Assembly (NCBI GenBank): GCA_949130485.1
Contig: OX422183.1
Span: 12,994,543 to 13,058,542 of the forward strand
Direction of reading: 5' to 3'
DNA length: 64,000 bases
DNA from: Agelas oroides
Taxonomy: Eukaryota; Porifera; Demospongiae; Agelasida; Agelasidae
Shown here: piece by piece, positions 21,601 to 36,600 of the stretch
Layout of the letters: the number at the start of each line of letters is the position of its first letter
Position numbering within the stretch: position 1 is the stretch's first letter
Notes under the pieces: generated by a model
The model's input: the letters and a program-made list of their open reading frames with translations, nothing else
What the model was told of the DNA's origin: nothing
The model's database searches: none
Position numbers and translations under genes: made by a program

Positions 21601-24600
21601 GATGCCTCCTCAGAGTGACTACAGCAGTTTCTCATATGTGATCACTCAGTATGGTAAGTGAATGAAATTACTACAAACATGTGTGGGATGGATTCAATTT
21701 CCATGACTGTCTGAATGTAGTGCTAAAAATTGAGTGTTCACTATCTAGACGATTCTTCTAGCACTGTCTGAATGAAAATGTCACTCCTACGTTATATACT
21801 GTGCAAATCTGTGCATAAAGAATCAATGAATCACATCTCCCATGACAGATAATATATACTGAACCAGGATGCATACAGACAATAATGCCATGCTTACACC
21901 GGCCCACAAAGTTTGTCATTCCTCTGGTTAAGTGGCTGTGAACAAGCCATGAGGAAGTGCTAATCATTCATTACATAACAATCATCTAATTTGATAAAGG
22001 CCTTTTAGTTACATACAAGAAACACAATACTGTTTACTATTCACACATTCCACATAGCATTGCAATAACTCTGCCTAAGCCTTGAGTGCATGATATCATT
22101 GGCCATAGGTAGGAAGCTAATTGGAAGTGTAAAGCCCATTTTGTGCTACACAGAGACAGCAAAAAATGTTTAGAAAGATTCCATTGTGCTTAGCTTGGCT
22201 GTAAATTTACGCACATTAATGTAGCAAATTAAAGCTATTTTTCAAAGGATGTGCAAACTTACTGTTTTCTGTGGATAGCTACCAAATGATGCCCCATTAT
22301 CGTTCTCAGAAGACTGCCCAGGTGTTTGTCACTTGCAGTACAGAAGAATCGTCTAGATACATTTTCTAGAAACCTTTTGGACTTCTGAATGATATGTATT
22401 GTGTCATGTTGGTGCTACTAAGATGGGCTAAAATATATGGTTCAGGTAAACTGCAATGCAAAGTATAATATAATTGAATTTGCACTTTTTGCATTGGATA
22501 GCTGTTTATGAACGAAATAGACATGAGTCCTCCCTCTCCATCTCATGTAGACGGGATCTTCTTCACCCCCACATCAAACCAGACAGTTCCATCCAACTCA
22601 TTTGACAATGTTACTTACAACTGCAAGGTTGATGCAAACCGAATACTTATCTGGGAAGTCAATATGATTCCACTTGAGGATAATGATAATGTGAAGCAAT
22701 TTGAAGCCATTGGTGTGTTTAAGGTGGACCAAGGTACCAACCAGTCAACATTGATCATCACAAGGGATGCAAGGGAAGAATATTCATGGCAGCCTATCTC
22801 AGTGAGGTGTAGTGCCTTCACTAGGATGCCTCCTCGGAGTGAGTACAGCAGTTTCTCATATGTGATCACTCAGTATGGTAAGTGAATGAAATTACTACAA
22901 ACGTGTGTGGGTCACGGCCAATTCATTTCATAGATGACAGGACTCTGTAAATTATTTTTCTGTAAGTACCACAGACTACTACACACTGGTGAATATATTG
23001 GGTCTTTCTTTGCTGTGCCAGCTATAGTGTGTGTTGTGGCAAGAACTTGTGCTTCACGGCACCCATGAGCTCCTGGTTGTGGATTCACTGGTTAACATTT
23101 CTAACTAAGCAGCTCAAGTGCTGGTTAGTTAAATACATATTGTGAGCAGTGTAGATTGTTTGATAACTACTTGAATGGTGTTGTGGATTCATTGGTAACT
23201 ACTTGCCTTTCAGCAAAGATTGAGGTAGGTAAGGGATTACTGAGGGAATGAGGGTAGAAAGCACCTTGGGTAGTAAACATGGTTGCAAACAGCATGTTCA
23301 CCACCCATAGTAGGCAACATGCTATTGCATATGGACATTAATTAACCATGCCAAAGTAGTAAACATACTATTTGCAATCATGTTTACTACCCAACCTTGT
23401 GTATATACCTTGCTGTTTACTGTCTCAGCACAGATCAATGAGACTGTGCATGGGGTGAGGTGGGGAGGGCTTCTATAGACCTCACCAAGCTAGCTTCAAA
23501 CCTTCACCAACTCACCCCCTGCACGGCCTGCTCATCCCCAGACTCTCACTATATATAACTCACCCCATGCACGCGGCCTCCTCATCCCCAGACTCTCACT
23601 ACATATAACTCACCCCATGTACGGCCTCCTCATCCCCAGACTCTCACTACATATAACTCACCCCATGCATGGCCTCCTCATCCCCAGACCCTCACTATAT
23701 ATAACTCACCCCATGCATGGCCTCCTCATCCCCAGACTCTCACTATATATAACTCACCCCCTGCACGGCCTGCTCATCCCCATACTCTCACTACATATAA
23801 CTCACCCCATGCACGGCCTCCTCATCCCCAGACTCTCACTACATATAACTCACCCCATGTACGGCCTCCTCATCCCCAGACTCTCACTATATATAACTCA
23901 CCCCATGCACGGCCTCCTCATCCCCAGACCCTCACTACCTCACCCCGTGCAAGGCCTCTTCATCCCTATGTATAACTCACCTCATCCACGGCCTGCTCAT
24001 TCCCAGACCCTCACTACCCCATACATGGCCTTGTGGCCTGGAAATGAGACTAGCTTGGGGTGGCAAGTGGTGATCATCGGTTCAAACTTTGGATACATTG
24101 TGTGAATTTATAATGCTGTATTTATTTTACAGTTTGTTCCAAAGGGTTGCTTAGCTATAGCTATTTGTTTGAAATCCACATCACTTGGGTGTGCATGGTC
24201 ACATAGGAACTCCAGTATGATTTGTTAGTCGAAGTGTCAAGTACCAAACATCTACAAAATGAATTTCTCCATTTAACAGTTGTGGACTGTGGCACTCTGA
24301 CCAATCCAGACAATGGTGACAACAGTTGCAATATGGGCTTCAACCTAGTGGGAAACAATACTCAGACTTGTCAAGCTGCAGGATGGTCTGAGAGTGCACC
24401 TACCTGTCAAATATGTTGTTCCTTGCCTCACATACATGTGGGGGGTAGAAATGTATTTTTTTAATTAGAAGGAAACATGAATACAATATATGCTTGTACA
24501 CTGATTAGACACGCAAACATCTTGAAGGGTATGACGGTGCGAGCTAAATCCTACGTATGATTCTAGCCATATACAGACATGATTCAAGTCCAGAATCAAT

Positions 24601-27600
24601 GTCCTGTGCCATGCTATCAACTAGCTCCCTCTTTCTCCTAAGATAAAACAGTACATGTTAGAACTGCTGATGATTTTTTTTGGCTTTTTGTACATGTTAT
24701 ACCTACAGGGTATATGTTGTTTAAACTCTAGATGAAGTATCAAGTATGTAACATAAAATCTTTTATTTAACAGTTGTGGACTGTGGTGCTCTGAGTAACC
24801 CAGTCAATGGCAGTGTTCATTACACTGCTGGGACAACATCTGGACAGAAAGCCAACTACAGTTGCAATACAGGCTACAGGCTGGTGGGAGACAGTACTCA
24901 GACTTGTCAAGCTACAGGAAGATGGTCTGGGAGTGCACCTACCTGTCATGGTGTGTTGTTGTTGTTGTTGTTAACCCACATGTGTGCTGGTGCATATATA
25001 GTGGAGGCAAGCATCTGGCTCTATCTATCTGTCTGCATAAAATTAGAAGAGATTCTGTTCTTTCTGCATGTGCATATGCACCAAGAAACACAACAAAGTG
25101 CATTTAGACAGACTGAGTAGAAACAAATATCTGGTAGAGTATGATAGTGTAAGCTTAATCCTAAGCATGATTCTGTCCATAGGGAACAGCAGTATATTGG
25201 ATAGCTAATACTCCTCTTCTGCTCCTCTTCTGTTCCATGCATAGCCACTCCCATCTTTTACCTTAGACAGAATGGTTCATGCTATAACTACAATAGGCTT
25301 TCTTGACACAGCATGGGCTAGTACTGCCTAGTTGCATAGCTAGGATTTTAGTGATGTCAGGACCCAAGTGTGATGGCAGTCTTTGACATGCAACTCTCCC
25401 TCCCCCCACCCCCTTCTGCTGCATAAGTTTTTAATTACTAAAGGTATTTTTAGCTACATTAATGCTGATGCCTGACTTGGGTTTTGCTGTGTTACTAGTA
25501 CTAGCTATATATACACCTCCTCAGACTTTTATGTTTCCCTAAAACAACATAGTACATGTTATATGCTGTAATGGGATTGTTGACTTATCTTGAAACTGCA
25601 CACATGTTGATAGTTGTTAACTGTGGTGCTCTGACTAACCCAACCAATGGCCAAGTTAGTCACACTGGTGGAACAACATATGGACAGACAGCCACCTACA
25701 GTTGTAATACAGGCTACAACCTGGTGGGAAACAGTACTCGCACTTGTCAAGCTACAGGAATGTGGTCCGGTAGTGTACCTACCTGTCAAGGTGGGTTACT
25801 TGTACACCATATACATGCCTGGGAGCAAATGTCTGGTTCTGTCTATCTATCAGAACAAATTAGAAGAGATTCCATTCTTTCCACATGGCTTATAAACACA
25901 ACATAATATATATGGGATTAACCTTGTACACTGAGTAGACACACAAACATCTGGAAAAGATGTGACAGTGCAAACTGGACCCTAAGTGTGGTTCTACCAT
26001 AGACTGGGATAGTACTGCCTCCTCAGATTCACTGCTCTTCAATTGTGGCATGCATAACCACCCTCCCCACCCCCAACTTTCTCCTCCACCAAGACATGTA
26101 CGATACATGTTGACTGCAGTGAGAGCGTTGACTTTTGTACCTTCTTGATGTGGCACACATGCATGGTGTACGTTGTTTGAAATGTATAATATAAATATCT
26201 TTCATTTGACAGCTGTGAATTGTCACACTCTGGCTGACCCAACCAATGGCCGGGTTAGTCACACTGCTGGAACAACATTTGGACAAACAGCCAACTACAG
26301 TTGTAACACAGGATACAACCTGGTGGGAGGTGTTAATCGCACATGTCAAGCAACAGGGCTGTGGTCTGGGAATGCACCTACCTGTCAAGGTGTGTTTTTA
26401 CACCACATATGCTTGTGCACAGCTGGTACAGGCATTTGGTACTTTTGTGTTGTCTGTGTAAATTAGAAGGGGGCCCAATGTTTGCAGTGCATTGTACACA
26501 AGAAACACAACAACTTTGTCACTGTCTACTTTATTGCACCTAAGCTGCCTCATGCACAAGTACTTGCATAAATTGTTATGAATACACAGTATAGCTCGCC
26601 ATGCATGTAGCTGTCTGTCCTCACCAGGCAAGTATGGCTGACTAAGTGTTTTACACACAAGTTAAGTCTAGCCTCTGTGAGTAAATAGTCTACTATGTCT
26701 AGCCTGTCATGCATAGCGCTTACTTGAAACAGCTCGGAGAAAGTAGCAGTTACTAAGTCACAACACATGCCAAATATGCACCAATTCAACTTGCACATCC
26801 AAGCTATATGAAGCTAGCAGAAGAATTTAATCTCTGCCACCCTCTCCATTCTGTGAGCAGCCTGGTTTGTCTGCAACCCACACATACAGTAGTAACATGT
26901 AGACTGAGCATTCTGCTCCTCTTCTGTTTGCTACCACTTCCCCCAAGCCAGATGTGATTGTTGACTTTTCTTGAAACTGCACACAATTGCTATTTAAACT
27001 TGAAGTATCAAGTAAGAAACATTCTTCATTTTGACAGCTGCGAACTGTGGCACTCTGACTAACTTAACCAATGGCCAAGTTAATGACACTGGTGGAACAA
27101 CATATGGACAGACAGCCACCTACAGTTGTAACACAGGCTACAACCTGGTGGGAAACAGTACTCGCACTTGTCAAGCTACAGGAGTGTGGTCTGGGAGTGC
27201 ACCTACCTGTCAAGGTATGTTGCTATTAGTATCTCACATTTATGCATGTGCACAATGGAGGGAAACAGTCTGTCTGTGTAAAATAGGATGAGATGTATGA
27301 GAAACACAATAATTTGGCCTTGTTTAAGCAACAATGAATTAAACTCTAGTTGAAGTCTAAAATAATATATACCTCATTGTATACATATAAACATAATTAT
27401 ACAATTATCTTATTTTGATAGTTGTTAGCTGTGGTGCTCTGGCTGACCCAACCAATGGCCAAGTTAGTCACACTGCTGGAGCAACATATGGACACACAGC
27501 CACTTACAGCTGCAACACAGGTTACAACCTGGTGGGGAGTAGTACTCGCACATGTCAAGCTACAGGAGATTGGTCTGGGAATTCACCTACCTGTCAAGGT

Positions 27601-30600
27601 ATTGTAGCATAATTCTGAGATTTCAGAGGTCCTGCAACATCTGCACTATATAGTGTAGAGTTATACACTTCTGAGGCAGACTAAACAGTTGGAACAGAAT
27701 TGCAGCTGCATGAGACTAAGAATACAATTTTACAGTGTAGGGGGTTACAATTTCAGGTGCATGCTGTGTACAATATCAAGTAATGGACAAGTAATGATTG
27801 CATCTGCAAATGAAAGTGTACGGAAATGTACATGTACAAACTTTTTTTTTCAATTTTGACAGTTGTGGACTGTGGTGCTCTGACTAACCCAGCCAATGGC
27901 CTCGTTATTCACACTCAGTCTGGTGGAACAACATATGGACAGACAGCCACTTACAGTTGTAATACAGGCTACAACCTGGTGGGAAACAATACTCGCACTT
28001 GTCAAGCTACAGGAATGTGGTCTGGAAGTGAACCTACCTGTCAAGGTGGGTTACTTGTACACCATATACATGCCTGTACATAGTGGGGGCAAATGTCTGG
28101 TTCTGTCTATCTATCAGAACAAATTAGAAGAGATTCCATTCTTTCCACATGGCTTATAAGCACAACATAATATATATATGGGCTTCACCTTGTACACTGA
28201 GTAGACACACAAACATCTGGAAAAGATGTGACAGTGCAAACTGGACCCTAAGTGTTCTACCATAGACTGGGATAGTACTGCCTCCTCAGATTCACTGCTC
28301 TTCAATTGTGGCATGCATAACCACCCTCCCCACCCCCAACTTTCTCCTCCACCAAGACATGTACGGTACATGTTGACTGCAATGAGAGTGTTGACTTTTT
28401 GTACCTTCTTGATGTGGCACACATGCATGATGTATGTTGTTTGAGATGTATAATATATATATTTGACAGCTGTGAATTGTGACATTCTGGCTGACCCAAC
28501 CAATGGCAGTGTTAGTCACACTGGTGGAACAACATTTAGACAGACAGCCACCTACAGTTGTAATACAGGCTACAACCTGGTGGGAGGTGGTAATCGCACA
28601 TGTCAAGCCACAGGACTGTGGTCTGGGAGTGCACCTACCTGTCAAGGTAGGTTGTCATTGGGGCAAACTTGAGTGAGCCCCACACTATGTGTAGAATGGA
28701 AAACTTTATCCATACATCTGTATAATCCAGTAAATATTGTTTGCATATGCAAGCTAAATAGTGGTCATCAACTCCCCACTGCTTTCTCCAAGCTATCAAG
28801 TAAAGCACTAGGCCAGGCTGTGTACTCACAGACAGCAGTGTCCAGCAGATACCTATAGAGTTAGTCTGTGTGTAGAACACCTAATGTTTTAAGCCAAACT
28901 TGGTTTTAGCTGCCTATGGAGGACAAATTGCTATAAATGTACTTTTGGCTACAGTACTAATCTGTAACCCTCTGCCTAGCTACTGTACTCAAATGTGCGC
29001 ATGCATACGTACACATAATATTCATGCAGGCTCACCTCAGTCTATCAATTCATGTATGTATCCTGTAGTTATCCCATGTTTCTGCATGTGTATAGTCATG
29101 AGCAAACATTTGATTGTGTAGATTAGAAAGCGATCCAATTCATCAATTTCTGAGCAATTATTAGTTAATGGATGTTAGCCATGTACAGTGAGTAGACAGA
29201 ATTGTAGTCACAGCTATAGGAAATACTTTCCTATCCGTACAGACACCAATGAGTGTCTCAGTAACAATGGAGGTTGCCACCACAACAGCCATAACTCAGA
29301 TGGAAATTACACATGTTTTGTGGCTACCAACTTAACAGTGATGGGCACACTTGTGAAGGTTGCTGTTGTTTTCCTGTGCCATAAAGCAGTACATGTCACA
29401 GCTATAACGGGAGTTGTTACTCTTGTCTTTTCTCAATGAAGCTGCACAGTTTACATGTTATTCCTCTTTTTAACAGTTGTAGATTGTGGCACTCTGAATG
29501 ATCCAGCCAATGGCAACGTTAGTCACACTGCTGGAACAACATTCGGACAGACAGCCAATTACACTTGTAATACAGGCTACAGGCTGGTGGGAGACAGTAC
29601 TCGCACTTGTCAAGCTACAGGAGTATGGTCTGGGAGTGCACCTACCTGTCAAGGTGTGTTGATGTTGTTTAACCCACATGACTGTGTGCTTGTGCATATG
29701 TAGTGGGGGCAAGCATGTGGCTCTGTCCATCTGTCTGCATAAAATTAGAAGGGACTCTGTTCTTTCTGCATGTGCATATGCACCAAGAAACACACCAAAA
29801 TGCATTTAGGCCTTGCAGACTGAGTAGAATCAAACATCTGTTAGAGTATGATAGTGTAAGGTTAATCCTAAGCATGATTCTGTCCATAGGGAACAGTAGT
29901 ATATTGGATAGCTAATACTCCTCTTCTGCTCCTCTCCTGTTCCATGCATAGCCACTCCCCATCTTTTACCTTAGACAGAATGGTTCATGCTATAACTACA
30001 ATAGGCTTTCTTGACACAGCATGGGCTAGTACTGCCTAGTTGCATAGCTAGGATTTTAGTGATGTCAGGACCCAAGTGTGATGGCAGTCTTTGACATGCA
30101 ACTCTCCCTCCCCCCACCCCCTTCTGCTGCATAAGTTTTTAATTACTAAAGGTATTTTTAGCTACATTAATGCTGATGCCTGACTTGGGTTTTGCTGTGT
30201 TACTAGTACTAGCTATATATACACCTCCTCAGACTTTTATGTTTCCCTAAAACAACATAGTACATGTTATATGCTGTAATGGGATTGTTGACTTATCTTG
30301 AAACTGCACACATGTTGATAGTTGTTAACTGTGGTGCTCTGACTAACCCAACCAATGGCCAAGTTAGTCACACTGGTGGAACAACATATGGACAGACAGC
30401 CACCTACAGTTGTAATACAGGCTACAACCTGGTGGGAAACAGTACTCGCACTTGTCAAGCTACAGGAATGTGGTCTGGAAGTGAACCTACCTGTCAAGGT
30501 ATGTTGCTATTGGTATCTCACATTTATGCATGTGCACAGTGGAGGGAAACAGTCTGTCTGTGTAAAATAGGATGGGATGTATGAGAAACACAATAATTTG

Positions 30601-33600
30601 GCCTTGTTTACTGCCATCCTGGAATGTGCTGTCTGTTTCTCTTCTGTACTATACATAGCTGCCTCAAAGCAACAAGGAATTAAACTCTAGTTGAAGTCTA
30701 AAATAATATACACCTCATTATATACATATAAACATAATTATACAATTATCTTATTTTGATAGTTGTTAACTGTGGTGCTCTGGCTGACCCAACCAATGGC
30801 CAAGTTAGTCACACTGCTGGAACAACATATGGACAGACAGCCACTTACAGCTGCAACACGGGTTACAACCTGGTGGGGAGTAGTACTCGCACATGTCAAG
30901 CTACAGGAGATTGGTCTGGGAATTCACCTACCTGTCAAGGTATTGTAGCATAATTCTGAGATTTCAGAGGTCCTGCAACATCTGCACTATATAGTGTAGA
31001 GATATTCACTTCTGAAGCAGACTAAACAGTTGGAACAGAATTGCAGCTGCATGAGACTAAGAATACAATTTTACAGTGTAGGGGTTTACAATTTCAGGTG
31101 CATGCTGTGTACAATATCAAGTAATGGACAAGTAATGATTGAGTTAGTTAAGATGTGGCCTGGCGGAACCCCTCATGTGGTGGTTGGAACTTTGAAGTTA
31201 AGCTTAGAAAAAGAAAAAAAACAGAGGAGTTTTAGTAGAGTGCTATAGATGAAAGTGTACGGAAATGTACATGTACAAACTTTTTTCTTTAATTTTGACA
31301 GTTGTGGACTGTGGTGCTCTGACTAACCCAGCCAATGGCAAAGTTATTCACACTCAGTCTGGTGGAACAACATATGGACAGACAGCCACCTACAGTTGTA
31401 ATACAGGCTACAACCTGGTGGGAAACAGTACTCGCAATTGTCAAGCTACAGGACTGTGGTCTGGGAGTGCACCTATCTGTCAAGGTGGGTTGTTTGTACA
31501 TGCCTGTACACAGTGGGGGCAAATGTCTGGCTCTTTCTATCTATCAGAACAAATTAGAAGAGATTCCATTCTTTCCACATGGCTTATAAACACAACATAA
31601 TATATATGGGATTAACCTTATACACTGAGTAGGCACACAAACATCTGGAAAGGATGTGACAGTGCAAACTGGACCCTATGTGTAGTTCTACCATAGTACT
31701 GCCTCCTCAGATTCACTGCTCTTCAACTGTGGCATGCATAGCCACTCTCCCCACCCTCAACTTTCCCCTCCACCAAGACATAATGTACATGTTGACTGCA
31801 ATGAGATTGTTGACTTTTTGTACCTTCTTGATGTGGCACACATGCATGGTGTATGTTGTTTGAAATGTATAATATAAATATCTTTCATTTGACAGCTGTG
31901 GACTGTGACACTCTGGCTGACCCAACCAATGGCCAAGTCAGTCATACTGGTGGAACAACATTTAGACAGACAGCCACCTACAGTTGTAATACTGGCTACA
32001 ACCTGGTGGGAGGTGGTAATCGCACATGTCAAGCTACAGGACTGTGGTCTGGGAGTGCACCTGCCTGTCAAGGTAGGTTGTCATTGGGGCAAACTTGGGT
32101 GAGCTCCACACTATGTGTAGAATGGAAAACTTTATCCATACATCTGTAATCCAGTAAATATCGTTTGCATATGCAAGCTAAATAGTGGTCATCAACTCCC
32201 CACTGCTTTCTCCAAGCTATCAAGTAAAGCACTAGGCCAGGCTGTGTACTCACAGACAGCAGTGTCCAGCAGATACCTATAGAGTTAGTCTGTGTGTAGA
32301 ACACCTAATGTTTTAAGCCAAACTTGGTTTTAGCTGCCTATGGAGGACAAATTGCTATAAATGTACTTTTGGCTACAGTACTAATCTGTAACCCTCTGCC
32401 TAGCTACTGTACTCAAATGTGTGCATGCATACGTACACATAATATTCATGCAGGCTCATCTCAGTCTATCAATTCATGCATGTATCCTGTAGTTATCCCA
32501 TGGTTCTGCATGTGCATAGTTGTGGGCAAACATTTGATTGTGTAGATTAGAAAGCGATCCAATTAATCAATTTCTGAGCAATTATTAGTTAATGGATGTT
32601 AGCCATGTACAGTGAGTAGACAGAATTGTAGTCAGGAAATAGCTACCTCTATCTGTACAGACACCAATGAGTGCTTCACTAACAACGGAGGTTGCTACCA
32701 CAACTGCGATAACTCAGATGGAAGTTACACTTGTTCCTGCAGTGATGGCTATCGACTTAACAGTGATGGGCACACTTGTGAAGGTAGGTTAAGTCCATGA
32801 AAAGAAAATAATAACTGTCAGTTACTGAATGACTCAGATGGAAGTTACACATGTTCCCGTAATGATGTTTACCAACTTACCACTGATGGACACACTTGTG
32901 AAGGTTCCATAATTCTTGTGCAAAAGAATGCATGCACGTGCACAGCTAATGCATTTGCACCTTGTGCACTGAATTAAGATAAAATCTAGAAGTGTATTAA
33001 CGATAGTGCACATTGAACCGTGTGAATGATTCTGGCCATAAAGGCCTGTAGACAGTGCCATCATCGGATGTGCTGTTCTTCTCCTGTATATACCATAAAG
33101 CATAATACATGTCAAAAACTATAGTAGGAGTTGTTAAACTTGTTTTTTCTCAATGAAACTGCACAGTTTACATGTCATATATAATGCATTCATATTTTTA
33201 ACAGTTGTAGATTGTGGTACTCTGAATGATCCAGTCAATGGCCACGTTAGTCACACTGCTGGAACAACATTTGGACAGACAGTCACCTACACTTGTACTA
33301 CAGGGTACAATCTGGTGGGAGACAACACTCGCACTTGTCAGGCTGCAGGAGTATGGTCCGGGAGTGGACCTACATGTCAAAGTGTGTTGTTATATAACAG
33401 TGGGGACAAGCATTTGTAGCAGATCCCACTTTGCATATATGTATATGCACAGAAACACAATACTTAATACCTTTGAGCCTTGTGCATTGAGTGCACACAA
33501 GTATCTGGAAAGCTAGATGTCCCCCAGGAAAGCATGATTTCAACCTTAGGAAAATTATGGCCCATCCTAGGATATGTTGCTCCTCTCCTTTGCTGTGCAT

Positions 33601-36600
33601 AGCCACCCCCTTGCCTCCAGAACAGAGTACACATTGTAGTATCTGGTATGTCATAAATGTAATGGAATTGGTAGCTGTGGTTTAAAATAAGAACCACCGA
33701 TTCCAGTGCAGCACACATGTAGGGTGCATATACTCAAGTTGAAGTCTCAAGTAACATAATACTTTTTATGCCAGTTGTGGACTGTGGCACTCTGAATGAC
33801 CCAACCAATGGCCAAGTTAGTCACACTGGTGGAACAACATTTGGACAGACAGCCACCTACAGTTGTAACACAGGCTACAACCTGGTGGGAGACAACACTC
33901 ACACTTGTCAAGCTACTGGAGAGTGGTCTGGGAGTGTACCTACCTGTGAAGGTATGTTGTTATTACCCCACAGTATTCAGATGCACAGCAGGGGCAAGCG
34001 TTTAGTTCTGTCCATAAATTAGAAGAGATGTCTTCCTCCATCTGACAGCTGTGGACTGTGGCACTCTGACTAATCCAGCCAGTGGTCATGTTAGTCACTT
34101 TGCTGGAACAACATTCAGACAGACAGCTACCTACAGTTGTGACGCAGGCTATAGTTTGGTTGGAGACAACACTCGCACTTGTCAAGCTACAGGAGTGTGG
34201 TCTGGGAGTGCACCCACCTGTCACAGTATGTTGTTACTACTACACAACAACACATGTATACTTTTGCACAGTAGAGATAAGTATTTGTTAAACCCTAACC
34301 CATTTTTTCGCTTATGTGCATATACACAAAGAGTACATTTCATATTACACATATACCGTAGTGTCCCGCAAATACGCCCCCCCCCCCTTTTGCAACCTTA
34401 GCCTTAGTACAAAGCGCAGGGGGGGGGGCTTATACGCGGGATGCGACATTTTCTCTCGCGATTACGCCCTCCCCTCTGGTCCCCCGCCCACAACTTCGTG
34501 TCCAGATAGAAGAAGACAACGTATTTGACGACTTTGCAGTTGCTATCTGGAAGGATGGCAGTCCCATGTAGAAATCGAAGTTGTGTGTCGAGTGGGGGAG
34601 CACCAACACCGCTGGCACATCGATGTTCATGATGTGAAAATTTCCACACATATCTAAAGTGTGATGTTTAAAACATGATGGGATATGGGGATGGGGCATT
34701 TATGACTTAAATGGGCGGGGCATTTACGACTTAAATGGGTGGGGCATTTATGACTTAAATGGGCGGGACATTTATGACTTAAATGGGCGGGGCATTTATG
34801 ACTTAAATGGGTGGGGCATATATGGCTCAAATGGGTGGGGCAGTTATGGCAAAGTATGTTATTGTTTTTTGGAAAACACTGGTCTTCAGGGGAGTACCCT
34901 TTCCGGTCCTCCCATGACCATGGGTTTCGGTCCCTTTGAACTCCCGACCCGTGGCCTACTACAGAAAGGGCGGGACCACTCCCCGCCTAAGGCTTGCTTT
35001 GAGTGAGGAGCCCAGCTCTCGGTTGGCATTCACAGAGCGATGAATATTCTAATTACTAAGCTAATTGGGGGTGGGGCTCAATGGGTGGAGTTAGTTATCA
35101 CGACATTAACTAGCGAACCAACGCACTGATTGTTGTAGACTGGTCGTCTCGTCTTGGTGGGGCATCTGGGAGGCTTGTTCGGCAGTAGGCGTTTCTGTTG
35201 CGAAGATTCTTTCGCTGGACATTCGGGTCTGTGCTGCTCGCGGTGAGTATATTTAGCAGTTTGCGTGTGAGCGCGGTCGGCGGGCTTTAAATGGGAGCGT
35301 GCTTCTCTTAGTAACGGCGTACTTATCCTAGTAACGGCATCTTTACGCTAGTTATGGCGTGTGCTTTGCTATAGTAACGGTACGCCTAGGGTATAGTCGG
35401 TTCCGTAAGGCTGAGCTATGGCTAGGGTTGGGCTGGGTCTTGTTCGGTGTTTATCACTCAAATTAACATTATGAGTGTGAGGCTCTCTCACACTTGACTT
35501 ACTGCTGTGAGGCACACTCACAGTTACGGTATGGGTCTGAGGCTCACTCAAATCAACATTATGAGTGTGAGGCTCTCTCACACTTGACTTACTGCTGTGA
35601 GGCACACTCACAGTTACGGTATGGGTCTGAGATTAACATTACGAGTGTGAGGCTCTCTCACACTTGACTTACTGCTGTGAGGCACACTCACAGTTACGGT
35701 ATGGGTCTGAGGCTCACTCAAATCAACATTATGAGTGTGAGGCTCTCTCACACTTGACTTACTGCTGTGAGGCACACTCACAGTTACGGTATGGGTCTGA
35801 GATTAACATTACGAGTGTGAGGCTCCTCACACTTGACTTACTGCTGTGAGGCACACTCACAGTTACGGTATGGGTCTGAGGCTCACTCAAATTAACATTA
35901 CGAGTGTGAGGCTCTCTCACACTTGACTTACTGCTGTGAGGCACACTCACAGTTATGGTATGGGTCTGAGATTAACATTACGAGTGTGAGGCTCTCTCAC
36001 ACTTGACTTACTGCTGTGAGGCACACTCATAGTTACGGTATGGGTCTGAGATTAACATTACGAGTGTGAGGCTCTCTCACACTTGACTTACTGCTGTGAG
36101 GCTCACTCACAGCCGGTTGCATTACATTATAAGACATTAGTGGTCGTAAAGATGTTTTTGAGTTTTAGAAGGCTCACTTGTGACTAAGTTGCAACAGTAA
36201 GCTCAGATGCTGGAACCACTCTATGTGCATGCTGCAGGTTTCGCTACGGGCTGAGTCAGGGGCTGTGTTAGGATAAGGGCTTTATGCTTTATACACGTGT
36301 ATATATGTGGAGATGGATAAAGACGGGGTCTTTTGACTACAGCTGTCCTTCCTCTCGCAATTGAATACACTGTGGTAGCTAAGTGGAGATCCCCTGCGGA
36401 CGGGGTTGTGGGCCTGCGTGGGTTGACTGTACAAGCACGTTGCCTGAGTGGATACTCTCACTATCCACCACCTCAGCCTCCGGCTCAACTATCTCGAACT
36501 GAGGGGCTATCCTATGGAAAATGGGAATGGGGCTGGGACAAGAAATTATTATTGGAGAGATTTTCCTACATGCACAGTGAGAAGGTCTAGCCTGGTGCTT

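Larger units (their letters stand above)
20161..22905 (+). repeat. Tandem triplication of an Ig exon plus intron unit (~1.17-1.22 kb)
   Basis: Unit 1 (20161-21326), unit 2 (21327-22550) and partial unit 3 (22551-22905) align along exon and intron with few differences; unit 2 has a ~58-bp extra piece near 21717. Homology stops abruptly about 28 bp into intron 4 (GTGTGTGGGTCACGGCC), marking the duplication breakpoint. Confidence 0.9.
24774..33381 (+). repeat. Mosaic tandem duplication of the CCP/EGF exon block
   Basis: CCP 1-2-(3-4)-5-6-7-EGF1 corresponds to CCP 8-9-10-11-12-EGF2 with intron sequence conserved. Offsets are about 4.7 kb for CCP 1/8 and 2/9 and 3.34-3.44 kb for CCP 5/10, 6/11, 7/12 and EGF1/EGF2, because CCP 3-4 have no counterpart. 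CCP 8/13 starts a third round. Confidence 0.88.

Noticed and set aside
23617-24105. 162-codon frame GLLIPRLSLYITHPM
   Set aside because: Read-through of the 48-bp minisatellite; open only because the period is a multiple of three.
34690-36110. CRISPR-like array
   Set aside because: Units are contiguous or alternate by a fixed 10-bp piece with no variable spacers; the setting is eukaryotic.
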